Part shown: one piece after another, positions 1 through 8,349 of the stretch
How positions within the stretch are numbered: position 1 is the stretch's first letter
Layout: each line of letters begins with the position of its first letter
Assembly (NCBI RefSeq): GCF_025352645.1
Contig: NZ_JANXSO010000044.1
Location: 1 to 58,622 of the forward strand
DNA from: Iodobacter sp.
GTDB lineage: Bacteria; Pseudomonadota; Gammaproteobacteria; Burkholderiales; Chitinibacteraceae
Direction: 5' to 3'
Length of the DNA stretch: 58,622 nt
Notes under the pieces: model-generated
What the model saw: the letters and a program-made list of their open reading frames with translations, nothing else
Told to the model about the DNA's origin: nothing
The model's database searches: none
Made by a program: the position numbers and the translations under genes

Positions 1-92
1 CCATGTTGCTTGGCGATCGTTTTAATACCTGCTTCGCCCGTTAAATATTGCTGAACGGCAGTAAGTTTGAATTGCATTGTGTACTTGGACAT
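1..92 (-). CDS. IS3-family transposase OrfA, N-terminal fragment (partial)
   Basis: The visible 30 residues begin MSKYTMQFKLTAVQQYL and continue with TGEAGIKTIAKQHG. This is the start of the helix-turn-helix DNA-binding domain of OrfA proteins of IS3-family elements, which bind the terminal repeats and are fused to the OrfB integrase by programmed frameshifting. The gene leaves the window at base 1, so neither its integrity nor OrfB can be judged. The start codon sits about 50 bases inside the terminal repeat, as usual in this family. Confidence 0.75.
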   Translation of the reverse strand, partial: MSKYTMQFKLTAVQQYLTGEAGIKTIAKQH

Positions 93-141
93 AAAAACAC
101 CCCAAAAATGGACGGGTGTCCAACTTTTGGGGTGCAGTTCA
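1..141 (-). mobile_element. IS3-family (IS150-like) insertion sequence, left part cut by window edge
   Basis: Reading the minus strand, the element begins at about 141 with TGAACTGCACCCCAAAAGTT, the kind of terminal repeat seen in IS150-group IS3 elements, followed by a small orfA start at 92. The element therefore runs leftwards out of the window. Its end lies only about 30 bases downstream of the tilS stop codon. The target duplication cannot be checked because the other end is not visible. Confidence 0.8.
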
Positions 142-171
142 CTTTGGGGCTTTTTTATGCCCGCTCAGCAC

Positions 172-1512
172 TCACAGCAAGCGCCACAGAGGCATAAACC
201 CAGCTTCGCCCTCGGCCCTAAACACGCTTGCCACACCCAAGCCTGGCACCGCAGCCAATACCCCATCTAGATAAATAAGCGGGTTAGATTGCCTTTGCCA
301 TGGTGGCATTTTCGCTTCTTGGTAAAGCTGTTTTAAAGCGCGGCTTGGGCCGTCTTTAACTAGCCGTAATGATTCGCCCCCCAAGCGAGGACGCAATTCC
401 AACACCGCTTGGTTAAGCCGTTTTGCCGCGATACCCTGCTCACTGGCTTGCCAGCTGAGCACCCCATGCCACGCATCCACCTTAGATTGCATCACCCAAG
501 GCAATGCAAGCGCCTGACCAATTAGGATTTGCGATGAAGTGATAAAAAGCCGGTGCTGATAGCGCCGAATCGCACGATCACGCCAATGCAAAGCGGGCTG
601 AGCATCCTCGCCCGCAGCAAACGCCACCCGCAGCAATTCCTCAAAAGCCCGCGTATCCAGCTGCAAACCGTGGCGAGTCAACCAATAACGCAAAACATTA
701 CGTAAGCGCAGCGGCGATAAAGCCACGCGCAAATCGAAAGCATCACCCTGCACTGCATGCTCTAAATCCCCAGCAGCAAGCTCCTGCAACAAATCATCTG
801 CCTCTGCCGCGTGCTGCGCCACCCGAGCCAAGGTAGCACTTGCACTAGGCCACACCGTTTCTAACTGGGGAATAATTTGATTACGTAAAAAATTTCGATC
901 GTAGCGCGAATCCTGATTGCTTTCGTCCTCGATCCACTCCAAACCATATTGCTTGGCGTAATCGGCTAGATCCTGCCGAGTAAAATCCAATAAGGGGCGC
1001 AAAATACCCATCTGCGTATTTTGCATACGCCACTCAGGCATGGCCGCCAAACCACGCAAGCCGCTTCCGCGTAGCAAATTGAGAAGCACCGTTTCTGCCT
1101 GATCATTTTTATGCTGAGCCAAAAGCAGCACATCGCAAACTTGCCGCTCAAAAGCACCATACCTTGCTGCCCGTGCCGCGCCTTCGACACCCATTCCTGC
1201 ATAGGGCAAGAGCGAAACCCGCTCCACCGCGCACTCCACATCCAGCCGACTACATAGCGCTTGTGCAAACTGCGCCCAAGCATCGGCATTAGCCGATAAA
1301 CCGTGGTGAACATGAATGGCACGCAGCACAAATCGCTGCTGGCATAAACCAGCCAACAAATGCAGGAGTACAACTGAATCGAGCCCTCCTGATAAACCCA
1401 CACAGAGAGTGGGCTTATCAGGAGGGCTCATGGAAAACAAGCGGCGTTCGAGTATTTGCTCTACCCGCAGCGACAATGCATCAGGAAACAGACTCTTCCT
1501 TAAACTTGCCAT
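172..1512 (-). CDS. tilS: tRNA(Ile)-lysidine synthase TilS
   Basis: Cytosolic ATP-dependent enzyme that attaches lysine to C34 of the CAU-anticodon tRNA-Ile, switching its decoding to AUA. The 446-residue protein has the PP-loop SGGLDS at residues 41-46, followed by HVHHG and the [21 protein letters not shown] segment typical of the N-terminal catalytic domain, then the TilS substrate-binding and C-terminal domains ([11 protein letters not shown] near residue 375). The start at 1512 overlaps the accA 3' end by 32 bases, indicating translational coupling; an alternative ATG at 1431 would leave only 13 residues before the PP-loop and has no clear ribosome site. accA followed by tilS is a common betaproteobacterial order. 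A 21-bp inverted repeat lies inside the PP-loop coding region. Confidence 0.95.
   Translation of the reverse strand: MASLRKSLFPDALSLRVEQILERRLFSMSPPDKPTLCVGLSGGLDSVVLLHLLAGLCQQRFVLRAIHVHHGLSANADAWAQFAQALCSRLDVECAVERVSLLPYAGMGVEGAARAARYGAFERQVCDVLLLAQHKNDQAETVLLNLLRGSGLRGLAAMPEWRMQNTQMGILRPLLDFTRQDLADYAKQYGLEWIEDESNQDSRYDRNFLRNQIIPQLETVWPSASATLARVAQHAAEADDLLQELAAGDLEHAVQGDAFDLRVALSPLRLRNVLRYWLTRHGLQLDTRAFEELLRVAFAAGEDAQPALHWRDRAIRRYQHRLFITSSQILIGQALALPWVMQSKVDAWHGVLSWQASEQGIAAKRLNQAVLELRPRLGGESLRLVKDGPSRALKQLYQEAKMPPWQRQSNPLIYLDGVLAAVPGLGVASVFRAEGEAGFMPLWRLL
1381..1429. repeat. 21-bp near-perfect inverted repeat inside tilS
   Basis: Bases 1381-1401 and 1409-1429 are reverse complements apart from one position, separated by 7 bases. 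In the tilS mRNA (minus strand) the one non-identical pair is a G-U wobble, so a fully paired 21-bp stem with a 7-base loop is possible. It encodes residues around SPPDKPT and GLSGGLD, just after the internal ATG at 1431. Both strands read similar peptides here, a direct consequence of the symmetry. Confidence 0.85.
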
Positions 1513-2449
1513 AACTCATCGCTCGCTCAAATCTTGCATCTAACAGCTCATCTATCGACTTAGCTTGCAAGTTTTTCAAAGCATCGGCTAAGTTTTTTCT
1601 CATCGTTACCATCATTTGCTGATAATCACGGTGAGCGCCGCCTAAAGGCTCAACAATCACCTTATCGATGATATCCAGCGTTTTTAAGCGATTAGCGGTA
1701 ATCCCTAAAGCTTCAGCCGCCTCGGGGGCTTTTTCTGCGGTTTTCCACAGAATAGACGCGCAACCTTCAGGCGTAATCACAGAGTAAGTGGCGTACTGCA
1801 ACATCTGCACCACGTCTCCCACCGCAATCGCTAAAGCACCGCCTGAGCCGCCTTCACCAATAACAGTACAAATCACCGGAATACGTAACTTGGCCATTTC
1901 AAACAGATTACGACCAATCGCCTCTGATTGCCCGCGCTCTTCAGCGCCAACCCCCGGATAAGCCCCTGGGGTATCGATAAAGGTAATCAGCGGGATATTA
2001 AATTTTTCCGCCAGCTTCATCAGGCGTAAAGCCTTGCGATAGCCTTCTGGACGCGGCATACCAAAGTTACGGTACTGCCGATCTTTAGTATCTCTACCCT
2101 TTTGATGCCCAATCACCATGACTGATTGGCCATTAAAACGGGCCAAGCCACCCACAATCGCTGCATCATCAGCGTAGCTTCGATCACCATGCAGCTCTTC
2201 AAAATCAGTGCACAGTGCCTTAATATAATCCAAGGTATAAGGCCGCTGCGGATGGCGGGCCACCTGCGAAATCTGCCAAGTTGCCAATTTTGAGTAAATT
2301 GTCTTGGTTAATTCTCGGCTCTTTTTTTCGAGATGGCCAATCTCTACAGAAATATCAACGGCGGAATCGTCTTGAACGAAGCGCAATTCTTCGATTTTGT
2401 TTTCAAGCTCCGCGATCGGCTGCTCGAAATCGAGGAAGGTCGTTTTCAT
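1481..2449 (-). CDS. accA: Acetyl-CoA carboxylase carboxyltransferase subunit alpha
   Basis: The alpha half of the carboxyltransferase, which with AccD moves the carboxyl group from biotin-BCCP to acetyl-CoA to make malonyl-CoA for fatty-acid synthesis. The protein begins [20 protein letters not shown] and contains the family blocks [62 protein letters not shown] and [11 protein letters not shown]. At 322 residues it matches the usual 315-325. The ORF could extend upstream to 2533, but the ATG at 2449 is preceded by AGGAGA at good spacing and matches the family N-terminus. It is followed by tilS with a 32-base overlap. Confidence 0.97.
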   Translation of the reverse strand: MKTTFLDFEQPIAELENKIEELRFVQDDSAVDISVEIGHLEKKSRELTKTIYSKLATWQISQVARHPQRPYTLDYIKALCTDFEELHGDRSYADDAAIVGGLARFNGQSVMVIGHQKGRDTKDRQYRNFGMPRPEGYRKALRLMKLAEKFNIPLITFIDTPGAYPGVGAEERGQSEAIGRNLFEMAKLRIPVICTVIGEGGSGGALAIAVGDVVQMLQYATYSVITPEGCASILWKTAEKAPEAAEALGITANRLKTLDIIDKVIVEPLGGAHRDYQQMMVTMRKNLADALKNLQAKSIDELLDARFERAMSYGKFKEESVS

Positions 2450-2588
2450 GCTGCTCTCCTGCTGCGCGCGACTAATGACAGCCTTAAAGTAGGCTGCCCG
2501 AAAAATTCGTGGATCATACAGCAAGCAGAGCAAGCACCCAAGATACTCATACCGCTAAGCACCACTAAATAGCTATAAATTTGAAAAA

Positions 2589-3005
2589 TTAACTACGAAA
2601 CACAATATCGGCGCGGATACCTACTTTCTGCAAAGCCTTACGGCTCTTGATGTTGAGCACTACAGGCGCTTGGGTATTTGCAGAAATTTCACGACCTTCT
2701 TCTAAAGGGCGCGAGAGCAAAAGTAACAAAATTGCATCGGCGGCATCTTCCAACTCAAGCAAAGCACACTCTTCATCGCTTAGCTCCACTTCATAGCTCA
2801 GGCCCAGATGCTCCACCTGCACTAGGCTAAAGCTTAAATCTGCATCATCCAGAGACTGCAACCAGCGCACACGCGGATTAAGCTGCTCTTCATGCAGCAG
2901 CTTATAGCGCGTGCACTTTTCAAAGCCTGGCATCCCCAAAGGGAAAGTCAGCACCGTTTCCGGATCAATATCTATCTCGCCAAAACGGGTATTTAATGTT
3001 TGCAT
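2589..3005 (-). CDS. fliW: Flagellar assembly factor FliW
   Basis: FliW binds flagellin and, when free of it, the RNA-binding regulator CsrA, so that flagellin translation is coupled to export. The 138-residue protein starts MQTLNTRFGEIDIDPETVL and shows the family signature FPLGMPGFEKCTRYKLL, then LSFSLVQ and the C-terminal VVLNIKSRKALQKV block. The upstream ATG at 3044 would add 13 unlikely hydrophobic residues. In many genomes fliW sits beside csrA or flagellar genes; here neither neighbour is flagellar, so it appears to be an isolated locus. Confidence 0.9.
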   Translation of the reverse strand: MQTLNTRFGEIDIDPETVLTFPLGMPGFEKCTRYKLLHEEQLNPRVRWLQSLDDADLSFSLVQVEHLGLSYEVELSDEECALLELEDAADAILLLLLSRPLEEGREISANTQAPVVLNIKSRKALQKVGIRADIVFRS

Positions 3006-3476
3006 GATCTGAGCCTGTAGAAAGTTAAAAAACAATATATACAACTAAAGCAACAACCAGCGTAAGACATTACTCTAGTTTATTCTGGGATATGACTTCC
3101 AGCAGCGTTTATGTTGAGCTACCTGCTTATGCACTGGGAGGTGGCTTATTCAGGCCGTACTTAAAAACCAAACTTGCAGACTAAATCAAAAAAATTGAAT
3201 ACGCTCTTCATGCCCAGAAACATCACCACTCTTGCCCCGCAAGTAAATGCTTATTATAGGCCAGATATCGACTCATTTTTTTAGAAGGCACTAAAGGAAA
3301 TGCTGATCAAATCAATAAATTAACTAATTTGTTGATATCGGCCACATGGTCTGCCGTCATTATTAGAGTAAGCCCATAAACCCAGATACGCTAAAGTAAT
3401 TAGTCATAGCTAGCGATTGGAAAAACCTAGTGCCAAACCAAGAGGGGGAATTATCTAGCCCCTTATAAATTAATAC

Positions 3477-3499
3477 CTGATTATGCCTCTTGCTCAGTA
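3477..3499 (+). repeat. Short dispersed repeat (GATTATGYCTCTTGCTCA type)
   Basis: A 20-25 base sequence centred on GATTATGCCTCTTGCTCA recurs at about 18498-18521 and 37425-37447 with one or two differences. All three copies are intergenic and within about 100 bases of a larger palindromic repeat. No function is known to me. Confidence 0.5.
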
Positions 3500-3558
3500 A
3501 CACCAATGTCAATAATTTTTTTAGAACCGCACTTTGTTTTTGTAAGCTGGATAAAACC

Positions 3559-3927
3559 TAACTCTATCAACTTAAGCAATATGCCATTCGTAGGGTGGGT
3601 GCAACCTTTGATCGACGTTGAAAAAGACGCGGGTTTCGCTCCAATCCTATCAACTTAAGATTTAACCAACATGTAGGGTGGGCAAGGCGGTTTATCTTGC
3701 CCACGCGGATACGCGGCGTGGGCAAAAAACGCGCCCACCCTACAATGTTTTAAATGCTTGCAATAGTGCAATCCAAGTTGAAGCCTGTGTAACAATTAAA
3801 ACATTCCCCTTAAGTTGATAGGATTGGGTTTCGCTCGCCCTACGATGTTTCAACGCTTGCAATAGATAGATCTAAGTTGATCGCCTAAGGTTTAACGATC
3901 AACAGCGCCATTAAGTTGATAGGGTTG
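3559..3927. mobile_element. Outer inverted-repeat element (MITE-like), interrupted by a second copy
   Basis: The ends (3559-3575 and 3911-3927) are inverted repeats related to CAATCCTATCAACTTAA, with two differences between the two ends. The element is flanked by the perfect direct repeat GGATAAAACC at 3549-3558 and 3928-3937. Removing the inner element and its duplicated target leaves 174 bases, exactly the length of the copy at 21881-22054. Its interior carries the palindromic core beginning GTAGGGTGGGTGCAAC. The inner element sits in the middle of this core. There is no coding capacity. Confidence 0.85.
3642..3826. mobile_element. Inner inverted-repeat element (MITE-like), 185 bp, nested
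   Basis: Perfect 18-bp terminal inverted repeats CAATCCTATCAACTTAAG (3642-3659) and its complement (3809-3826). They are flanked by the perfect 10-base direct repeat GGTTTCGCTC at 3632-3641 and 3827-3836. The core palindrome begins GTAGGGTGGGCAAGGCGG (3673 onward) and differs from the core of the outer copy. A right-hand part of the same subtype occurs at 9880-10032. The nesting shows it transposed after the outer copy. There is no ORF, so mobility needs a transposase supplied elsewhere. Confidence 0.88.
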
Positions 3928-3937
3928 GGATAAAACC

Positions 3938-4441
3938 CGCGAATAATCCTCAATAAACACAAGTATTTCACCCAATATGCGCTATTTATGATGAATGTGA
4001 GCAAGAAGCATAATCAGGAATTAATATGTCAGACTATTTATCAATTGGCACTGAGCCAGCAAGCGCATGATGCTAACTACCAGCAAAAATGCAATTAATC
4101 TAAAATATCATCACCATAGTAATTCTGCTTTAAATATCTGTCACTTTACAAAATCACAGCAAATAAGCCAAAAAAATCCTAAATATTTCTCCTAGGGATT
4201 CAAGGTATAAAGCGGATTACCTATATACAGCACAATGCCGTTGTATTATAAATCACGCCCTAAACAAATGACTCTGCGCACCGCCGCAGATAAATTCCAT
4301 CTATTTTATGGAAAATAAACCGCAGTTCTTTAAATAGCCATAATACTTTGGCTGTATAAAAATAATAATTCTGGCGTTTATCTCTACCATTCAATTTATT
4401 GTTAAATAAATCATCACCTTAAATACCCCAAAGGAAATAAT
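3938..4441. other. Gene-free AT-rich interval before the loiP-like gene
   Basis: About 500 bases with no convincing reading frame, RNA gene or repeat. It presumably holds the promoter of the M48 peptidase gene, but no clear -35/-10 pair could be singled out. Confidence 0.4.
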
Positions 4442-5200
4442 ATGAAACTACGTGCCCTTGCCCTTAGCGGCCTGTTTACCTGCTTACTTGCCCCAGCTGC
4501 ATCGGCCTTTGATTTAGGCGGCTTAATGAAAGCAGGCGAACAAGCCCTGCAAGCAGCTACCTTATCTGATGCCGATGTAAAATCGCTGGCAAATCAAGCC
4601 TGTGTACAAAGCGATTCTGAATCATCCATTGCTCCAGCCAAAAACAAATACAGCAAACGCTTGGATATTATTGCTAAAAAACTAGGCAGCGATATCAATG
4701 GCCAGCCCGTTAATTACAAGGTTTACCTAACTAAAGATGTGAATGCATGGGCCATGGCCAATGGCTGCATCCGTGTTTACAGCGGCCTGATGGATTTAAT
4801 GACAGACGATGAAGTGATTGGCGTACTGGGCCACGAAATGGGCCACGTCGCACTGGGCCACAGCAAAAAAGCCATGCAAACTGCCTACGCTGTTACAGCA
4901 GCACGCACCGCAGCAGGCTCGGCGGGCAATGCCACCGTAGCTCAATTAAGCGGCTCTAATCTAGGCGAGTTTACTGAAAGCCTTGTAAATGCTCAGTTCT
5001 CGCAATCGCAAGAATCTGACGCAGATAATTTCTCTTTTGATGTATTAACTCAGAAAAAATTAAACCGTGAAGCCTTGGCTTCAGCCTTCCAGAAGCTAGA
5101 AAAGCTGGGTGGCGGCGAGCACAGCATGCTCAGCTCGCACCCTGCATCTGCAGATCGCGCTAAAAACATTCAAGCAAAAATTGAAAGCAGCAAGAAGTAA
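4442..5200 (+). CDS. loiP: M48-family zinc metalloprotease, LoiP (YggG)-like
   Basis: Predicted periplasmic zinc protease of the M48 family. In E. coli, LoiP is an envelope protease linked to low osmolarity and cell-envelope quality control. The 252 residues align along the whole length with LoiP as I recall it: SDADVKSLANQAC, INGQPVNYKVYLTKDVNAWAMANGCIRVYSGLMD, the zinc motif HEMGH (131-135), QSQESDAD with the third zinc ligand, and SSHPASADRA near the end. The N-terminus is a signal peptide ending ASA (residues 20-22). Unlike the E. coli lipoprotein it has no convincing lipobox; Cys14 sits in LFTC, which does not fit. A terminator follows directly. Confidence 0.85.
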   Translation: MKLRALALSGLFTCLLAPAASAFDLGGLMKAGEQALQAATLSDADVKSLANQACVQSDSESSIAPAKNKYSKRLDIIAKKLGSDINGQPVNYKVYLTKDVNAWAMANGCIRVYSGLMDLMTDDEVIGVLGHEMGHVALGHSKKAMQTAYAVTAARTAAGSAGNATVAQLSGSNLGEFTESLVNAQFSQSQESDADNFSFDVLTQKKLNREALASAFQKLEKLGGGEHSMLSSHPASADRAKNIQAKIESSKK

Positions 5201-5210
5201 GCATTAATCA

Positions 5211-5238
5211 GGGGATGGCCTTGGCCATCCTCTTTTTT
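5211..5238 (+). terminator. Rho-independent terminator after loiP-like gene
   Basis: GGATGGCC and GGCCATCC form a stem at 5213-5230 followed by TCTTTTTT. It lies 13 bases after the stop codon of the M48 gene. Confidence 0.85.
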
Positions 5239-5289
5239 ATTGCCCTACAAAAACGAACACAGCAGTATCCTACCTAAGCAAACACCACA

Positions 5290-5760
5290 TCAAACCGCCA
5301 GATACGTCTCAAACTTACTTCTAAAGATTGAAAAAAAGCTTCTTACATTGCGAATATTCGATTGCGTAGCAAACAGGCGATGGGCTAGCTGGTGATAAGC
5401 ATTCATATCTGCCACCTGAATAATCAGCACAAAATCTGGCCCCGGCGAAACGCGATAGCACTGCTGCACCGCAAACTCCCCTGCAGCTAGTTTTTCGAAT
5501 TCCAGCATCTTTTCCGTGGTCTGAATATCCAGCGTGATTTCTACAATCGCGGTTAAGCCTGCGCCCACTTTATCTGGGGCAAGGATGGCAACCTGCTTGG
5601 CAATCACGCCCTCTTCCCATAAACGCTTAACCCGCCGCAAACAGGTAGGCGGCGAGGCGTGAACTTTAGCGGCCAAATCTTGATTACTGAGAGAAGAATC
5701 TTGCTGTAATTGTTGCAAGATACGCTTATCCAGCTCATCTAATACCGTGATCGATGTCAT
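5290..5760 (-). CDS. Lrp/AsnC-family transcriptional regulator
   Basis: A 156-residue regulator with an N-terminal helix-turn-helix (LDELDKRILQQLQQDSSLSNQDLAAKVHASPPTCLRRVKRL, about residues 7-50) and a C-terminal RAM/Lrp ligand-binding domain (GAGLTAIVEITLD through the VSPGPDFVLIIQVADMNAY segment). Such proteins bind amino acids and assemble into octamers that wrap DNA. The gene is divergent from glmS across about 240 bases and may control itself. No neighbour identifies its amino acid or target, so a specific name is not justified. Confidence 0.9.
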   Translation of the reverse strand: MTSITVLDELDKRILQQLQQDSSLSNQDLAAKVHASPPTCLRRVKRLWEEGVIAKQVAILAPDKVGAGLTAIVEITLDIQTTEKMLEFEKLAAGEFAVQQCYRVSPGPDFVLIIQVADMNAYHQLAHRLFATQSNIRNVRSFFSIFRSKFETYLAV

Positions 5761-5896
5761 AAAAATTCACAATTATCATAAATATGAAATAAAAATTTAC
5801 AAAAACAGATGGCAATCTATTTATTTCATAATACATTAAATTTTGAAAGATATATTCACATCAAACCATTTAGGATGAAAAGATTGCTCCATACAT

Positions 5897-5961
5897 GATG
5901 TAGGGTGGGTGCAACCCGCGTCTTTTCAGCATTGCTCGCGAGGTACGCCCGCCCTACATGA
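5897..5961. repeat. Solo palindromic core repeat upstream of glmS
   Basis: ATGTAGGGTGGGTGCAACCC at the left is answered by GCCCGCCCTACAT at the right, making a hairpin of about 65 bases. The same core is found inside the inverted-repeat elements at 3559, 14654 and 21881, but here no CAATCCTATCAACTTAAG ends are present. It lies about 40 bases upstream of the glmS start codon, between glmS and the divergent Lrp gene. Confidence 0.75.
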
Positions 5962-6000
5962 TTTACAACCTTTTCATTTATCTTATCCTCCGAGGTTTCT

Positions 6001-7818
6001 ATGTGCGGTATTGTCGGTGCAGTTGCCCAGCGTAATATCACCCCTATTTTGTTAGAAGGGCTTAAACGGCTTGAATACCGTGGCTACGATTCCTGCGGCG
6101 TGGCCTTGCATGTGGATGGCAAGCTACAACGCTCGCGCAGCACCTCCCGCGTGACCGAGCTGCAAGCGCAAATCGATCAGAGCGGCTTGGCAGGCTTTAC
6201 CGGCATTGCCCACACCCGCTGGGCCACCCACGGCGTGCCTTCTTCCGCCAACGCTCACCCGCATTTCTCGCGTGAGCGGATTGCGCTGGTGCACAACGGC
6301 ATTATCGAAAACCATGAAGAGCTACGCGCCGAGCTAACCGCAGCCGGCTATGTATTTGAAAGCCAAACCGATACCGAAGTGATCGCGCATCTGATCGATC
6401 ATCTTTATCAAGGCGATTTATTTGCTTCCGTACAGCAAGCCGTCAAACGCCTGAGCGGCGCTTTTGCCATTGCCGTATTTTGCCGCGACGAGCCGCACCG
6501 TGTGGTAGGTGCGCGTTTAGGATCGCCACTGATTGTGGGCGTTGGCCAAGGAGAAAACTTCTTAGCATCGGACGCCATGGCTATCGCAGGCACCACGGAT
6601 CAAATTATTTATCTGGAAGAAGGCGATGTGGTTGATCTGCAATTACAGAAATGCTGGATTGTAGATAGCGAAGGCAAACCCGTGACGCGGGAAGTACGCA
6701 CCGTGCAAGCCCACAGCGGCGGCGCAGAGCTAGGCCCTTACCGCCACTATATGCAAAAAGAAATCTTTGAGCAGCCACGCGCCATTGCCGACACGCTAGA
6801 GGGCGTAGCCAATATCATGCCTGAGCTATTTGGCGATAAAGCTTACGGCATCTTCAAAGAAATTGATTCGGTACTCATCTTGGCCTGCGGCACCAGCTAT
6901 TACGCAGGGCTAACCGCCAAATACTGGATTGAATCCATCGCCAAAATTCCGGTGAATGTAGAAATCGCCAGCGAATACCGCTATCGCGATAGCGTGCCCA
7001 ATCCTAAAAGCCTAGTCGTCACCATCAGCCAGAGCGGCGAAACCGCCGACACCCTCGCCGCGCTAAAGCACGCCAGAAGCTTAGGTATGCCGCACACCCT
7101 TACCGTGTGTAATGTGTCCACCAGCGCTATGGTGCGCGAATGCGAGCTAGCCTATATCACCCATGCAGGGGTAGAAATCGGTGTGGCATCAACCAAAGCA
7201 TTTACCACCCAGCTGGCCGCATTATTCTTACTGGCGCTTTCTTTAGCCCAAGTAAAAGGCTTACTCAGTGACGAGCAAGAAGCCGAGCACATCAAAGCCA
7301 TGCGCCACCTGCCAGTCGCCATCAGCGCCGTGCTGGCGCTAGAGCCACAAATCATTGCATGGGCCGAGCAATTTGCCAGCAAAGAAAACGCCCTTTTCCT
7401 AGGCCGTGGCCTGCACTACCCTATTGCCCTAGAAGGCGCGCTTAAGCTCAAAGAAATCTCCTACATCCACGCCGAAGCCTACCCCGCTGGCGAGCTAAAA
7501 CACGGCCCGCTGGCGCTGGTCACCAAAGAAATGCCTGTGGTTACCGTAGCCCCTAACGACACCCTGATCGAAAAACTAAAATCCAATATGCAAGAAGTAC
7601 GCGCCCGAGGCGGCGAGCTATATGTATTTGCCGACGCCGATTCCCGCATCACCGCCAGCGAAGGCGTCCACGTCATCCGCCTACCCGAACACTACGGCCT
7701 ACTCTCCCCCATCCTACACACCGTGCCCTTACAACTACTGGCCTACCACACGGCACTAGCACGCGGGACGGATGTAGATAAGCCTAGGAATTTGGCGAAG
7801 AGTGTTACGGTGGAGTGA
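6001..7818 (+). CDS. glmS: Glutamine--fructose-6-phosphate aminotransferase (isomerizing)
   Basis: Makes glucosamine-6-phosphate from fructose-6-phosphate and glutamine, the entry step to UDP-GlcNAc for peptidoglycan and LPS. The 605-residue protein begins MCGIVGAV, with Cys2 as the glutaminase nucleophile once Met is removed, followed by [21 protein letters not shown] and [12 protein letters not shown] of the N-terminal glutaminase domain. Two SIS sugar-isomerase domains follow ([74 protein letters not shown]), ending [12 protein letters not shown]. Length is standard. GAGG precedes the ATG. No glmS ribozyme structure was recognised in the leader. Confidence 0.97.
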   Translation: MCGIVGAVAQRNITPILLEGLKRLEYRGYDSCGVALHVDGKLQRSRSTSRVTELQAQIDQSGLAGFTGIAHTRWATHGVPSSANAHPHFSRERIALVHNGIIENHEELRAELTAAGYVFESQTDTEVIAHLIDHLYQGDLFASVQQAVKRLSGAFAIAVFCRDEPHRVVGARLGSPLIVGVGQGENFLASDAMAIAGTTDQIIYLEEGDVVDLQLQKCWIVDSEGKPVTREVRTVQAHSGGAELGPYRHYMQKEIFEQPRAIADTLEGVANIMPELFGDKAYGIFKEIDSVLILACGTSYYAGLTAKYWIESIAKIPVNVEIASEYRYRDSVPNPKSLVVTISQSGETADTLAALKHARSLGMPHTLTVCNVSTSAMVRECELAYITHAGVEIGVASTKAFTTQLAALFLLALSLAQVKGLLSDEQEAEHIKAMRHLPVAISAVLALEPQIIAWAEQFASKENALFLGRGLHYPIALEGALKLKEISYIHAEAYPAGELKHGPLALVTKEMPVVTVAPNDTLIEKLKSNMQEVRARGGELYVFADADSRITASEGVHVIRLPEHYGLLSPILHTVPLQLLAYHTALARGTDVDKPRNLAKSVTVE

Positions 7819-8031
7819 GGGGGATTAAGTGATTTTTATGTATTGTCCTTGAGAAATAGAAGTGCTTTTATACTTCGTTTTTTTTAAAACTAAGGGGTAG
7901 TTTCTGGCTGTAACCCGCATCCAGACTAGAAATAGTACTCTTTTATTTCCAAGGACTTTTACAATATAGCGCTCTCATCATTACCACCCTCAATCCCACT
8001 ATTTTTTTGCAGTTTCAATATCGCCAAATCC
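7819..8031. other. Interval between glmS and IS3 remnant
   Basis: About 210 AT-rich bases with no recognisable gene, terminator or full repeat. It probably represents the deleted or scrambled 5' side of the IS3 remnant. Confidence 0.4.
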
Positions 8032-8277
8032 TTGGTAGTGCAACTATTGCGCCAACTTCAATTAGCTTATATTCAGCCAGGTAATCCACAACAGAATGCA
8101 TATATCGAGCGTTATAATCGAACGGTACGTTATGAATGGCTGGCCTGCGATGACTTTGAAAGCCTCGCTGAAGTACAAGAAACCGCAACGCAATGGCTTG
8201 GGACTTACAATAACGAACGTCCGCGTATGGGATTGGGCGGCATCACCCCGAAACAAAAACTGGCATTACATGCCTAG
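8032..8277 (+). pseudogene. IS3-family transposase OrfB, C-terminal remnant
   Basis: The readable frame carries YIQPGNPQQNAYIERYNRTVRYEWL and later YNNERPRMGLGGITPKQKL, the last third of an IS3-family OrfB integrase including the catalytic-glutamate region (QNAYIE). The first two thirds, with the two catalytic aspartates, are missing, and no OrfA is seen upstream. It cannot transpose. The remaining element end is at 8292-8316. Confidence 0.85.
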
Positions 8278-8291
8278 CCTCTACTTTTAAG

Positions 8292-8316
8292 TGAACTTAA
8301 AAATGGGGGGATTACC
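8292..8316 (+). repeat. Right terminal repeat of the IS3 remnant
   Basis: TGAACTTAAAAATGGGGGGA followed by TTACC, 14 bases after the OrfB stop codon. This resembles the outer end of IS3-family elements. No matching left end is visible, which agrees with a one-ended deletion. Confidence 0.65.
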
Positions 8317-8349
8317 CAGCACCTTACTTTTACGTTAGGGATCGCAAAA

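Noticed and set aside
172-1512. Frameshift or pseudogene in tilS because of the internal inverted repeat and opposite-strand ORF
   Set aside because: The frame is continuous, all motifs are intact and the length is normal, so the gene is functional in appearance.
3045-3300. Short frame reading SSSVYVELPAYALGGG in the gap after fliW
   Set aside because: It has no start codon with a ribosome site, ends after about 30 codons and matches no family I know. It is too short to call even as a pseudogene.
3549-3937. CRISPR array, suggested by repeated palindromic blocks
   Set aside because: The repeats are not evenly spaced, no unique spacers of constant length occur, and the structure is explained by nested elements with target duplications.
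5962-6000. glmS ribozyme or riboswitch in the glmS leader
   Set aside because: The interval before the start codon is too short, and no conserved ribozyme sequence was recognised. The visible structure is a dispersed repeat.
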